Source: Mangrovimonas cancribranchiae
GTDB taxonomy: Bacteria > Bacteroidota > Bacteroidia > Flavobacteriales > Flavobacteriaceae
DNA: 64,000 nucleotides
Direction: 5' to 3'
Assembly (NCBI RefSeq): GCF_037126245.1
Contig: NZ_CP136925.1
Span: 2,124,001 to 2,188,000 of the forward strand
Under the pieces are notes generated by a model. The model did no database searches and was not told where the DNA came from. It saw nothing but the letters and a program-made list of their open reading frames with translations. Shown piece after piece: positions 35,523 to 44,756 of this stretch. Each line of letters opens with the position of its first letter. Positions within the stretch are counted from its first letter, which is position 1. Both the position numbers and the translations under genes were made by a program.

Positions 35523-36632
35523 ATGATTAAAAAAATAACTAATGAGTTTCAGCTTCTATTTTCATTTAAAGGTAAAAAAACTAAATGGCAGAAACCATTA
35601 TTGACAACTTTTAGTATTGGTTTACCATTATTACTAGGCCTATATTTTGATAATTTACAATATGGTTTAAGTGCTTGTTTAAGTGGTTTGATCATCATAT
35701 ACCTTCCTGAATCAGGAACGTTTACTAATAGAATCTTGACATTATTAATCTGTTCATTTGGTTTTATGGTGTCTTCTGCTATTGGCTATATATTTAGTTT
35801 TAAACCATTAGTGTCTATCGTTGCTTTTGGTGTTTTTTCAATGACTGTGCATTGGATAACCTTATTTTATAAAACGGCACCCCCAAGAAGTTTCTTCTTT
35901 ATTCTGATTGCAGCTATGACTATTTGTCAGCCATTTGATATAGAATTGATTCCAATAAAAGTAGGTTTAATGGCATTAGGAACTATGTTAACATTGACAT
36001 CAGCATTGATATATCTTTTTATTCTATCGTTAAGACAGATAAAAACTAAAAATAAGATTATTCCTATTTTTGAGAAAAACACTTCTGCTGATATTTGGGA
36101 AACTCTTATTTATGGCGCCATTATGTCTATTGCCTTAGCTATAGGCCACATTTTTGAATTAAATAATCCGTACTGGATTCCTATATCAAGTGCTGCTGTA
36201 ATGCAAGGAGCGTCGCTTTATCAAATCAGGCAACGAATGTTTCAAAGAATTCTTGGAACATTTGTGGGTATCGGATTTACTTGGGTTTTGTTTTACTTCA
36301 TTGATTTTAATCCTTTGTTAATATGTGTAACAATTATAATTCTTCAGTTGGCTATTGAAATGTTAATTGTGAAACAATATGCTGTAGCTGTTGTGTTTAT
36401 TACTCCATTTACAATATTGTTGAATGAAGCTGCTAATCCTCTTTTTCAAACTCCTAATACTTTAATCGCTCTTAGACTAGAAGAAATTATAATTGGAAGT
36501 ATTCTTGGTGCAATTGGAGGTTGGTTATTGTATAAAGAAAAAATAAGATATGCTTCAATTAATAAAATAGAAAGCTTAATAAATAACGACCACACAACAA
36601 ATTTTAAACGTAATGCGGGGCGAAGTGAGTAA
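35523..36632 (+). CDS. FUSC-family inner-membrane protein
   Basis: A 369-residue protein with two hydrophobic blocks: five to six helices at about 28-170 and five at about 195-340, joined by a charged loop (RQIKTKNKIIPIFEKN). The signature PYWIPISSAAVMQGASL fits the FUSC/AaeB-like repeat seen in aromatic acid efflux and fusaric-acid-resistance proteins. It probably exports a small organic acid; substrate unknown. The last residues (NDHTTNFKRNAGRSE) are encoded by boundary site S29. Confidence 0.8.
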   Translation: MIKKITNEFQLLFSFKGKKTKWQKPLLTTFSIGLPLLLGLYFDNLQYGLSACLSGLIIIYLPESGTFTNRILTLLICSFGFMVSSAIGYIFSFKPLVSIVAFGVFSMTVHWITLFYKTAPPRSFFFILIAAMTICQPFDIELIPIKVGLMALGTMLTLTSALIYLFILSLRQIKTKNKIIPIFEKNTSADIWETLIYGAIMSIALAIGHIFELNNPYWIPISSAAVMQGASLYQIRQRMFQRILGTFVGIGFTWVLFYFIDFNPLLICVTIIILQLAIEMLIVKQYAVAVVFITPFTILLNEAANPLFQTPNTLIALRLEEIIIGSILGAIGGWLLYKEKIRYASINKIESLINNDHTTNFKRNAGRSE

Positions 36633-36725
36633 TTTAAACGAAAGTGAAATAAACAACGATAGCGGTAACTTGAAAGAAAAGTGTGTTGAAATCCCGCACT
36701 ACGCTTATAAGTGGCCGTTAGCCAT
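36590..36725 (+). repeat. Cassette boundary site S29 (divergent)
   Basis: Left box CCACAC-AAC 36590-36598, right box GTT-AGCCAT 36717-36725. Arms ACGTAATGCGGG / CCCGCACTACG. The left hexamer does not match the preceding cassette opening at S28. Confidence 0.75.
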
Positions 36726-36738
36726 AATTAGCAACTAA

Positions 36739-37851
36739 ATGAAGAAAAGAACAAGAAATATAATTTTATTGATTACTGGTGTTTTAGTGTGCTTATTTTT
36801 CTATGGAAACAGAAATTTTGAAAAGGATAAAGAGACTTTGTTAATACTAAAGTCGAAAGCGGGAAATGGAGAAATCAAATATGTTCTTGACCAAATAGAA
36901 GATACTGAAAGTCTTTCAAGTCCATTAATCAATATTGCCTATCAAAAATGGAAGAATAAAATGTATGAACGCTTTATTACAAAAGAAGAAACAATCGAAA
37001 ATGTTTCAGGAAATAAAGTAATAGACGATATTTCAAATATTTATCGAGAGTATTGGAGAACTGAACTTTTAAAAGAAGCAAGCGAAATCAGAACCGACTC
37101 TTTTCTCTATCATAATCTTGCAGAATATTTATTATCAAATAGCTTGACAAAACTTTCAAAGGATAGCTTACAAAAAACAATTAAAAACGATGTTGAGTTA
37201 AAAAAAATAATTGAGAAAGAAGGTTTTAAAGCAAAGTTTATGTATCGAGACCGGCTTCAAGACTTAATAATTTGGGATAGCGAATCGAGTGAAAAATATG
37301 AAGTATCATTACCTAAAGACACGATTATCACAACAGTAAAATTTATTCAAAATTATGTTTTAAACGGTTATGATGATTACGCAACATTTGGCTCTTCTCA
37401 AGTTGGAGGTTGGGCTGAAAAAGAATCTGCAACATTGTACTGCAACACGAATGAATATGACTTAAACTCTGAGCTGTTCAAAATATCTTATCTGAAACAC
37501 GAAAGTCTTCATTTTACTGATTTAAATGAATATCCTAATTTGAGTTCAACCGATTTGGAATACAGAGCGAAAATAATTGAATTAATGTTCTGTTCTGAAG
37601 CTACCATTTATGATAGGATTGCACAATTTTTAAACGGAGCTGATTCCGAGAATAGAAGTCACGCACACGCTTATGCAAATTACAGTTTAATCAAGAATTT
37701 ATCTAAAATTATCTTTAAGTCAAAATATGTGTCAGATTACAATGAATGGAAACCGCTACCTGTGGAAAAAATAAACGAAGCAGCAAAGACTTTATACTAC
37801 CAAAGTGAATCAATTTTGCAGAATGATAAAAGTTTATCTGAAATAATTTAA
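36739..37851 (+). CDS. Putative membrane-anchored zinc protease (HESLH) (cassette c29)
   Basis: A 370-residue protein with one N-terminal hydrophobic segment (NIILLITGVLVCLFFYG). Near residue 253 it reads YLKHESLHFTDL, a match to the HExxH zinc motif, followed about 20 residues later by DLEYRAKIIEL and FCSEATIYD, either of which could supply the third ligand. It would face the periplasm. No closer family recognised. Hexamers AGCCAT/ATGGCT match exactly, the last perfect pair in the array. Confidence 0.55.
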   Translation: MKKRTRNIILLITGVLVCLFFYGNRNFEKDKETLLILKSKAGNGEIKYVLDQIEDTESLSSPLINIAYQKWKNKMYERFITKEETIENVSGNKVIDDISNIYREYWRTELLKEASEIRTDSFLYHNLAEYLLSNSLTKLSKDSLQKTIKNDVELKKIIEKEGFKAKFMYRDRLQDLIIWDSESSEKYEVSLPKDTIITTVKFIQNYVLNGYDDYATFGSSQVGGWAEKESATLYCNTNEYDLNSELFKISYLKHESLHFTDLNEYPNLSSTDLEYRAKIIELMFCSEATIYDRIAQFLNGADSENRSHAHAYANYSLIKNLSKIIFKSKYVSDYNEWKPLPVEKINEAAKTLYYQSESILQNDKSLSEII

Positions 37852-37857
37852 ATAACT

Positions 37858-38101
37858 ATGGCTAACAATGTATAATTGCCTGCGGCACGTATAAAGCGTG
37901 TTTTCAACACTCCTTTTTATACTAATTATACATCAACGCCACCTGTAAATAACACCTCATTTAGTGGTAGTAGTATATTTGCAATATACGAGAGCTCCAC
38001 AAGGAAACAATACACAACAACGTGTATAGCGAATGAGGCGTTATTTATGGCTCTCCGTGAGGCAACGCCTCAATACGCCATACACAGGTGGCGTTAACAA
38101 A
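37858..38101 (+). repeat. Composite boundary site S30, copy 2 of the 227-bp duplicated repeat
   Basis: Left box ATGGCT-AAC 37858-37866; right box GTT-AACAAA 38093-38101. Contains a perfect 12-base inverted repeat AACGCCACCTGT / ACAGGTGGCGTT and an inner unit beginning ACAACAACGTGTATAGCG that resembles a family B site. Confidence 0.8.
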
Positions 38102-38224
38102 CATATGAGAAAAAACTTTACGACATTTAATGACAAAGCAAATGTCATATAAAAATCATAGGAAAACCGTTATCAAACTTTAACCGAATTACTACTTTTA
38201 GAGTTAAATAAAAGTATCAAGCAA
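38102..38224 (+). other. Leader of the XRE gene
   Basis: No ORF. AT-rich. Holds AAAACCGTTATCAAAC (about 38162-38177), which resembles a decayed right box whose hexamer ATCAAA partly fits TTTTAC at 38792. Confidence 0.35.
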
Positions 38225-38785
38225 ATGAATTGGATAGCAAAGAAAATAAGTGAAACCCGAAAAATGAAAGGACTTACTCAAGAGGAATTGGCTGAACAGG
38301 CAAAAATAAACTTAAGAACGATTCAACGCATTGAAAACTCTGAAAGCGAACCAAGAGGCAAAACTCTAAATTTGATTTGCGAAGTTCTGGAGATTGACCC
38401 AAAAGAATTGATTTTAACGGAAACTTCTATTCGAGAAAAAAATATCGGAACGAAAATAATTAATGGACTTTTTCTCATAGCTCTGAATATGGTCTTAATG
38501 GGAATTATCGGTTTTCTGACTTTAGACTCAAACGCAAATATGAATAGCGTATTTGGAGGATACTTATTGAGTGTCTTTCTTCCATTTTTCATAGTTGTAA
38601 TGACAAAAAAAATGAACGGAATGGAAAGAATGTTCAAATTCGGATCTGGGTATATTGCTTATTTTGTTTTAGTAATGGCAAAACACGGATTTCCAACTGG
38701 ATTTGTAACTGGATTATTCCCTTGTCTTTTAATTAGTCTATCTGTTCTATATTTTGGAAATGAACTTATCAAAAACAGAGAATAA
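38225..38785 (+). CDS. XRE-family regulator fused to membrane domain (cassette c30)
   Basis: A 186-residue protein. Residues 5-60 are an XRE/HTH_3 domain (KMKGLTQEELAEQAKINLRT, then IQRIENSESEPRGKTL). The rest has four transmembrane helices. Membrane-tethered XRE proteins of this kind occur in Bacteroidetes; the signal is unknown. It may control its own cassette. Hexamers AACAAA and TTTTAC fit poorly. Confidence 0.75.
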   Translation: MNWIAKKISETRKMKGLTQEELAEQAKINLRTIQRIENSESEPRGKTLNLICEVLEIDPKELILTETSIREKNIGTKIINGLFLIALNMVLMGIIGFLTLDSNANMNSVFGGYLLSVFLPFFIVVMTKKMNGMERMFKFGSGYIAYFVLVMAKHGFPTGFVTGLFPCLLISLSVLYFGNELIKNRE

Positions 38786-38791
38786 AAAACG

Positions 38792-38928
38792 TTTTACAAC
38801 AACGTATAACAGCAATTACGGCGGATTCGACTACGTCCGAATCCACTCGGAATTGCTAACGCCAGTTCTAAACCGAAAAATAATAACTTAAAATCCGTAA
38901 CTGACGGTTATACGAGACCGTTGGTAGC
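38792..38928 (+). repeat. Cassette boundary site S31 (family A)
   Basis: Left box TTTTAC-AAC 38792-38800, right box GTT-GGTAGC 38920-38928. Intact family A interior. Confidence 0.9.
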
Positions 38929-39078
38929 AATTCGACACAAACTAGTTCTATTCAATAAGTTAACGCAACAAATCTAAATTTATAGATTTGTTAAAATGGA
39001 ATCAAAAGACAGACTCTTTAATACTTTTTTTGAACCGATACAGTAAGTATAAAATTATCTAAAAAAAACATATATTTA

Positions 39079-39107
39079 TTGTAAAACAATAATTTTTTAT
39101 ACATTTG
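39079..39107 (+). promoter_or_regulatory. Bacteroidetes-type promoter before the DUF2975/XRE/ABC operon
   Basis: TTG at 39079-39081 and TACATTTG at 39100-39107, 18 bases apart, fit the Bacteroidetes consensus TTG-N17-20-TAnnTTTG. It lies 25 bases upstream of the ATG. Confidence 0.65.
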
Positions 39108-39131
39108 CAGTAATAAACTATTTTTTATTAT

Positions 39132-39641
39132 ATGCAAAAATCAAATATTATTTCCAAAGTTTTATACTACATCTCAAGGATATTGGGCGGTTTGTATTTA
39201 ATTACTGGTGTTTATGGGTTATTCAGCTGGGTAACTAACACCCATTTGCTTATAAAAGATAAGCAAACAATTATCACCTACCCTTTTACAGAGACATCTT
39301 TTTTAATTTTAGACAGCAACACAACGTATTTAATCTTTTCGTTTTTAATTCCTGTTTTAGGGTATGGTTTGTTTTTTTGGCTACTATCTAATGTCTTTAA
39401 AGTATTTTACCAGGACAAATTATTTACCGCCGAAAATATTGTGCATTTACGACGGTTTTATCTTGTCAATATATTTCTACCAACTGTACTTACCATATTC
39501 ACATCGTTTTTTATGCCCATAGAACACGAAATGTTTCTGATTATTATCCTGCATCTTGTTTTAGGTGTTTTTGTGTTTTTTATGTCAGAAATATTTAACC
39601 AAGGATTGCATTTACAAAACGAACAAGACTTATACATTTAA
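39132..39641 (+). CDS. DUF2975 membrane protein
   Basis: A 169-residue protein with four transmembrane helices, the usual form of DUF2975. It is followed after three bases by a small XRE regulator, a pairing common in many bacteria, in which the two probably act as a membrane sensor and its DNA-binding partner. It is first in an operon with an ABC transporter. The role is inferred from context. Confidence 0.75.
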   Translation: MQKSNIISKVLYYISRILGGLYLITGVYGLFSWVTNTHLLIKDKQTIITYPFTETSFLILDSNTTYLIFSFLIPVLGYGLFFWLLSNVFKVFYQDKLFTAENIVHLRRFYLVNIFLPTVLTIFTSFFMPIEHEMFLIIILHLVLGVFVFFMSEIFNQGLHLQNEQDLYI

Positions 39642-39644
39642 ACT

Positions 39645-39848
39645 ATGCCCATTGTAATAAATATAGACGTCATGCTTGCCAAACGAAAAATGAAGAGTAA
39701 AGAATTGGTTAAAGAAGTTGGCATTACACCTGCAAATTTATCGATACTAAAAAATGGAAAAGCCAAAGGCATTCGCTTTGAAACTCTAGAAAAAATATGC
39801 AAAGCCTTAGACTGTAAACCTGGAGACATTATAGACTATGTAGACTAG
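39645..39848 (+). CDS. XRE/Cro-type regulator (YozG-like)
   Basis: A 67-residue protein that is a single HTH_26-type domain: LAKRKMKSKELVKEVGITPA, then NLSILKNGKAKGIRFETL and ALDCKPGDIIDY. It belongs with the upstream DUF2975 gene and probably regulates this operon. The ABC genes start 21 bases downstream. Confidence 0.82.
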   Translation: MPIVINIDVMLAKRKMKSKELVKEVGITPANLSILKNGKAKGIRFETLEKICKALDCKPGDIIDYVD

Positions 39849-39869
39849 CAATCCCTTAAATATTATCTT

Positions 39870-40742
39870 ATGAACACATTGAATATCAACAATGTGTCCC
39901 TTGTGTATAACAACGGACACCAGGCACTTTATGCCATAAAATTAAACATAACAAACGGTGTTTTTGGTTTACTTGGGCCTAATGGCGCAGGGAAATCTTC
40001 GCTTATGAAAACCATTGTAGGCTTACAAAAACCAACCGAAGGACACATTAGTTTTAACGATACAGATATTGTAAAAAACCCATTAGAAATACAAAAACAG
40101 TTAGGTTTTTTACCACAGTATTTTGGTGTTTACCCTAAAGTTTCGGCTTATAATTTACTACAACATTTGGCTAAACTAAAAGGTATTCATCACAAAAAAG
40201 AGAGCCACGATCAAATTATTAATCTTCTGGATAAAGTGAATTTAGTTGACGCCAAAAACAAAGAAGTACATACATTCTCGGGTGGTATGAAACAACGTTT
40301 TGGCGTAGCTCAAGCGTTACTGGGAGATCCTAAAATTGTGATTGTAGACGAACCTACAGCAGGTTTAGATCCTGAAGAACGTAATAGATTTAATGCGTTG
40401 TTGAGCGAAATAGGCGAAGATATTATCATTTTATTATCAACGCACTTGGTAGAAGATGTACGAAATCTATGTTCGGATATGGCGATTATAAAACAAGGTG
40501 CTATTGTGGCAAAAGGTAGCCCAAATGAGTTTATTCAAGCTTTACAAGGGAAAATATGGCAAAAAGCAACAACCAAAAACGAGCTACTTCATCTTGAGCC
40601 AAACCACAACATAATCAGTAAGCAATTTATTGAAAAGGTTATGCATGTAACCGTGTATGCGGATGCTTGCCCAACTGGGTTTAAAGCTGTAACTCCAAAT
40701 TTAGAGCATGCTTATTTCACATATTTAAACAGCACAACATGA
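39870..40742 (+). CDS. ABC transporter ATP-binding protein
   Basis: A 290-residue ATPase with Walker A GPNGAGKSS (about residue 36), signature FSGGMKQRFG (about 133), Walker B IVIVDEPTAGLDPEER and H-loop STHLVED. About 80 residues of C-terminal extension are typical of ABC-2 exporter ATPases. It overlaps the permease gene by four bases and will form a complex with it. Confidence 0.9.
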   Translation: MNTLNINNVSLVYNNGHQALYAIKLNITNGVFGLLGPNGAGKSSLMKTIVGLQKPTEGHISFNDTDIVKNPLEIQKQLGFLPQYFGVYPKVSAYNLLQHLAKLKGIHHKKESHDQIINLLDKVNLVDAKNKEVHTFSGGMKQRFGVAQALLGDPKIVIVDEPTAGLDPEERNRFNALLSEIGEDIIILLSTHLVEDVRNLCSDMAIIKQGAIVAKGSPNEFIQALQGKIWQKATTKNELLHLEPNHNIISKQFIEKVMHVTVYADACPTGFKAVTPNLEHAYFTYLNSTT

Positions 40743-43700
40743 AAACGGTTTTACTAAACGATATATATAGCGCACTAAAACACATAGCAACGCAATTTGG
40801 TTTATTGGCGTATTTGGTGCTTGGTTTTTTTACAGGCTATAAGTTTCATATTAAGGTAGGCGATGGTATTGCTGCCAATGCGCCCTACGCTGTTGGGTTT
40901 ATGACTGGTTTGTTGAGCTTACTTATTATTTTGATAGCTACCCTACTAGCCTTTTCCAGCTTGTTTAAGGAACGTGACGCTAACTTTGATTTAATTGTTT
41001 TTACCACACCTATAAAAAAACGCGACTTTGCATTAGCACGCTTTTTATCCTTCTTTTTACTTACTGCATTGAGTTTTTTTATTGTAATGCTTGGGTATGT
41101 TATTGGGTTACATGTGCAAACAGATTCTGAAATGCTTGCAGACTTTCATCTGTGGCATTATGTATATCCTTATTTGATTTTTGGTGTGGTAAATAGTGTA
41201 TTGGTATGCAGCATCCTGTTTTTCTTTGCTAAAAAATTTCAGAATAAACTATTGGTCGCTATTGCAGGATTGATGTTATACATCACCTATATGATAGTGC
41301 TCATGTTTTCAAACGCGCCGTTTATGGCACAATCGTTACCGCAGTCTTTATTTGCTCAAAAAGTATCTGCTATAACTGATATCTTTGGATTGTCGGCTTA
41401 TTTTTATGATGCCAAGGACTTTAGTGTTTTTGAAAGAAACCACAACATCGTGTCGTTTAGTAACATACTATTGATAAACCGTTTGGGTGTTGTGCTACTG
41501 TCTTTATTTATTATGAAATTAGGCATTAATGCGTTCTCATTTCTGCCAGTTTTCAAACAAAATTCAACAAAAAGAACGCCTAAAAAGACCAAGCTACTAG
41601 ATGTTCCGTTTGCGAAAGTAGGCACATTGTTTACTTCAAAAACAAAACAGCATGCGCTGCGCTCTTTTGTGAAAATCGATTTTATTTATTTGTTTAAAAG
41701 TATTCCGCTAATTTCGGTTTCTGCCTTACTGTTATTTTATGTAGGTGTAGAAATGTATGGCGATATAGATATGGGTATTAGATTACCGCAACAGTATGCT
41801 AGCTCTGGCTTACTGGTTAAAACCATTAACGAAACATTTTATTTTATAGGCGCACTTGTTGTGGTTTACTTTACAAACGATGTGTTTTGGCGTGCAAATG
41901 CCAGTGGATTTTCAATCATTCAAAATACGACTTATTATGCCAAAGAGCGCCTATTAGGACACGCTATAAGTATGGTGCTTTTAATTATTTTTCTTACTGG
42001 TTTAATGCTCTTGGAAGCGATTATCTTTCAGCTTATTTTTGAATACCCAATTTTTGATTGGCAAGCATATTTTGGTGTGTTTGTTTTTAATACGTTGCCA
42101 CTTACACTCTTTGCGTTACTGCTTCTTTTTATTAATAACATAAGCAAAAGTAAATCGGTGGCATTGGGTATATCTATCTTGTTATTCTTATTGTTTGTGA
42201 CGCCTATTTCAAAAAACATGATTACGAATCCTTTGTTTCGTTTTTTATCTGGTTACAAAGGTGCTTATAGCGATTTTATAGGTTACGGTGCTTATGTAAT
42301 GCCGTTTATTTACAGATTGATTTTTGGGTTTGCTCTTGTAGGACTTGTATGTGCTTTATACAGTTTGATAAAAACTAAAGTTAAAAAAAGCTGCTTTATT
42401 ATTGCTATGGTTAGTTGCGTATGTATAGGCATGGTGAGCGGCTATTCGTTTTTAGATGGTTATATTTCAAAAGATAAAGACGCTGACATATTAGCGCGTG
42501 TTGCTTACGAAAAGTACTATAGAGCATACCAAAACCTTCCGCAGCCAACCATAAAAAAGGTTAATACTGAAATAGATTTGTTTCCTGAAGACCAAGCTTA
42601 CCAGATAAAAGGCACGTATTGGTTGGTAAATCAGCACGAACACGCTATAGATTCTATACTAATAAGTGTGCCTGAAGACTTTGAGATACAAGCGCTTTTA
42701 TTTAGCTATAAAAATGATACCATAACGCTAGACAGGGCTATTTCAGAAATACCATTGAAACAGGCATTACAAGTCCAAGACTCGGCTAAACTCACCTTTC
42801 ATTTGGCTTACAAATGGGAGGCTGTAAATGGTCATAATCCTTTTAATGCGATTGTAAAGGATGGCTCTTTTATGCGAATAAGTCGTTATTATCCTCAATT
42901 TGGGTATGATGCAAGTCAAGAAATTTCAGACAAGACCATTAGAAAACAACATGCTTTGGGCGAAGCCACAGCCATGAAACCATTTGATGCGGTAAAGACC
43001 TATATAGACGACTTTATTTCTTTGGACATGCAAATTTCAACCGATAATAATCAAATTGCTGTTGGTACTGGCGCATTAAAATTGCAGTGGCAAGACGCTA
43101 ATAGAAACTACTACACCTATCAGGCTGATGCTATACCGTTTAGGTTTGCGGTTTCATCAGCTGCTTATGAGGTTAAAAAAGCACAACACAACGATGTTTC
43201 TATTGAGGTTTTATATCATCCTTTGCATGAAAACAATGTAGATCACCTTATTGAGAACACGAAGCTGTCATTAGATTATTGTACTAAATACTTTGGGCCT
43301 TATCCGTTTTCGTCTATTCAATTTGCCGAAGTGTCATCGTTTACACAAGGTTTTGCAGGCACCGCTTATCCTGGTGTTATATTTATGACAGAGCATATGA
43401 CGTTTCATGCCAACCTAGCGGGCAACCACAATCAAGATGTTATTAATGAATTGGCTGGGCATGAAGTAGCGCATTTTTGGTGGGGAACCAACCAGATTAA
43501 TCCTGATTATCGTGAAGGTTATGCTATGCTGACTGAAAGCTTGGCCATGTATACCGAAATGATGCTATATAAAAACATGTACGGCAAGGCAAAAATGCTA
43601 GAACGTGTGGCCATACATAAACAAATATATGAAGCTGAAAAGGGTTTTACTGATGACTTATCGTTATTGAAAGCTACAAAAAACAATGCGTTTATTTCCT

Positions 43701-43894
43701 ATTCTAAAGGTGCTATTGTTTTTGTTGAGTTGAGTGAGTTACTGGGCGAAGAACGATTGAACATGGCTTTACGTATGTTTTTAGATCAACACGCGTACCC
43801 TAATGCAAAGCCTACTTCAACTGATTTACTAGAAACGATTTTGAAGGTTAGCGATGATAGATTTAAGGACAAAATTAAAGCCATGTTTGAGTAA
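40739..43894 (+). CDS. ABC-2 permease fused to M1-family aminopeptidase
   Basis: A 1051-residue fusion. Residues 1-575 hold about 12 transmembrane helices (ABC-2/CcmB-like permease with an extra internal half). Residues about 600-1050 are an extracytoplasmic M1-like peptidase: GHEVAHFWWG (HExxH at about 906) and ESLAMYTEM supplying the distal Glu. It pairs with the upstream ATPase. Such fusions are known in Bacteroidetes, substrate unknown. C-terminus ends seven bases before site S32. Confidence 0.85.
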   Translation: MKTVLLNDIYSALKHIATQFGLLAYLVLGFFTGYKFHIKVGDGIAANAPYAVGFMTGLLSLLIILIATLLAFSSLFKERDANFDLIVFTTPIKKRDFALARFLSFFLLTALSFFIVMLGYVIGLHVQTDSEMLADFHLWHYVYPYLIFGVVNSVLVCSILFFFAKKFQNKLLVAIAGLMLYITYMIVLMFSNAPFMAQSLPQSLFAQKVSAITDIFGLSAYFYDAKDFSVFERNHNIVSFSNILLINRLGVVLLSLFIMKLGINAFSFLPVFKQNSTKRTPKKTKLLDVPFAKVGTLFTSKTKQHALRSFVKIDFIYLFKSIPLISVSALLLFYVGVEMYGDIDMGIRLPQQYASSGLLVKTINETFYFIGALVVVYFTNDVFWRANASGFSIIQNTTYYAKERLLGHAISMVLLIIFLTGLMLLEAIIFQLIFEYPIFDWQAYFGVFVFNTLPLTLFALLLLFINNISKSKSVALGISILLFLLFVTPISKNMITNPLFRFLSGYKGAYSDFIGYGAYVMPFIYRLIFGFALVGLVCALYSLIKTKVKKSCFIIAMVSCVCIGMVSGYSFLDGYISKDKDADILARVAYEKYYRAYQNLPQPTIKKVNTEIDLFPEDQAYQIKGTYWLVNQHEHAIDSILISVPEDFEIQALLFSYKNDTITLDRAISEIPLKQALQVQDSAKLTFHLAYKWEAVNGHNPFNAIVKDGSFMRISRYYPQFGYDASQEISDKTIRKQHALGEATAMKPFDAVKTYIDDFISLDMQISTDNNQIAVGTGALKLQWQDANRNYYTYQADAIPFRFAVSSAAYEVKKAQHNDVSIEVLYHPLHENNVDHLIENTKLSLDYCTKYFGPYPFSSIQFAEVSSFTQGFAGTAYPGVIFMTEHMTFHANLAGNHNQDVINELAGHEVAHFWWGTNQINPDYREGYAMLTESLAMYTEMMLYKNMYGKAKMLERVAIHKQIYEAEKGFTDDLSLLKATKNNAFISYSKGAIVFVELSELLGEERLNMALRMFLDQHAYPNAKPTSTDLLETILKVSDDRFKDKIKAMFE

Positions 43895-43898
43895 AACT

Positions 43899-44034
43899 GT
43901 TGCCAAAAACGGCTATAATTCATTGCTTCTGACTTTCCTTGCGGAAAGTCCTCGCAAATTTGCTATCTTGGTTTCTTAATCGGAAAATCCTTGCGGATTT
44001 TCACGCAACAAACCATAGCCAAACCGCTGCGTGT
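43899..44034 (+). repeat. Cassette boundary site S32 (family B variant, decayed)
   Basis: Left box GTTGCC-AAA (AAC to AAA) 43899-43907; right box GCT-GCGTGT (GTT to GCT) 44026-44034. Arms GGCTATAATTC / AACCATAGCC are intact. Both recombination triplets are mutated. Confidence 0.8.
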
Positions 44035-44132
44035 AATTTGAAAAACGCAGAATATTTTAACACAAAAGGAAATTCTATAAGAACCTATTTTACTGAACCC
44101 ATATTAATTTCAAAAGAAAAGAATCAAATAAA

Positions 44133-44750
44133 ATGATCACTGAAATACTTACTAAAATATTCTTTCTAATTGCTGTTATTGACCCCCTTGGGTCAGTACC
44201 AGTATACTTAGAAGCCACTAAACAACTGGATCAGAAGCATAAGAAAAAAGTAGCTGTGAGAGCTTCCTTTATCGCATTTTTAATCTTGCTTTTTTTCATA
44301 GTTGTAGGTCAGTTGATTCTTGAAGGCATGGATGTAACCCTAGACGCTTTCCAAATTTCAGGCGGTGTTATCTTATTTCTCTTTGCCTTGACGATGATAT
44401 TCGGTGAAGGTAAACCAGAGTCTGAAAAGCACTTGATAAAAGATTATAAACATGTCACCATTTTTCCAGTAGCTATTCCTTCAATAGCATCACCAGGTGC
44501 AATTATGGCAGTCGTTTTATTGACTGACAATAATCTTTATTCAATTCAACAGCAAGCAATGACGACATTGCTCGTTTTGGTTGTAGTTGTGCTCACAATG
44601 GTAATATTATTAGCTGCGAACATCGTTCAAAAAAGAATTGGAGAATACGGAATATCGGTAATTAGTAAAGTAATGGGATTGATCCTTGCTGCTTATGCTG
44701 TTCAAAGTATTCTCAGCGGACTAAAAGACTTCTTCATAGTATTGAAATAA
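44133..44750 (+). CDS. MarC-family integral membrane protein
   Basis: A 205-residue protein with six transmembrane helices, the usual MarC/UPF0056 length. Typical sequences are IDPLGSVPVYLEATK (helix 1 loop), FQISGGVILFLFALTM and PVAIPSIASPGAIMAVVLL. Function in the family is unresolved; earlier antibiotic-resistance roles were withdrawn. Single gene between S32 and S33; 98 bases of A/T-rich leader precede it. Hexamers GCGTGT and ACACAC differ at one base. Confidence 0.88.
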   Translation: MITEILTKIFFLIAVIDPLGSVPVYLEATKQLDQKHKKKVAVRASFIAFLILLFFIVVGQLILEGMDVTLDAFQISGGVILFLFALTMIFGEGKPESEKHLIKDYKHVTIFPVAIPSIASPGAIMAVVLLTDNNLYSIQQQAMTTLLVLVVVVLTMVILLAANIVQKRIGEYGISVISKVMGLILAAYAVQSILSGLKDFFIVLK

Positions 44751-44756
44751 GAAACT

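Noticed and set aside
33287-38097. Two near-identical ORFs of about 75 residues (MPAARIKRV..) at 33287 and 37876
   Set aside because: They run through the duplicated composite boundary repeat, differ in frame at their 3' ends and overlap inverted-repeat arms; non-coding structure explains the similarity.
645-38928. Calling the sites classical integron attC
   Set aside because: The core boxes and pairing rule fit, but the paired part is longer (hexamer plus three), the hexamer does not obey RRRY, arms are not VCR- or 59-be-like and no intI is present. I describe them as attC-like only.
43939-44136. ORF of 65 codons between the permease-M1 gene and marC
   Set aside because: It lies almost entirely inside site S32 and has no protein-like features.
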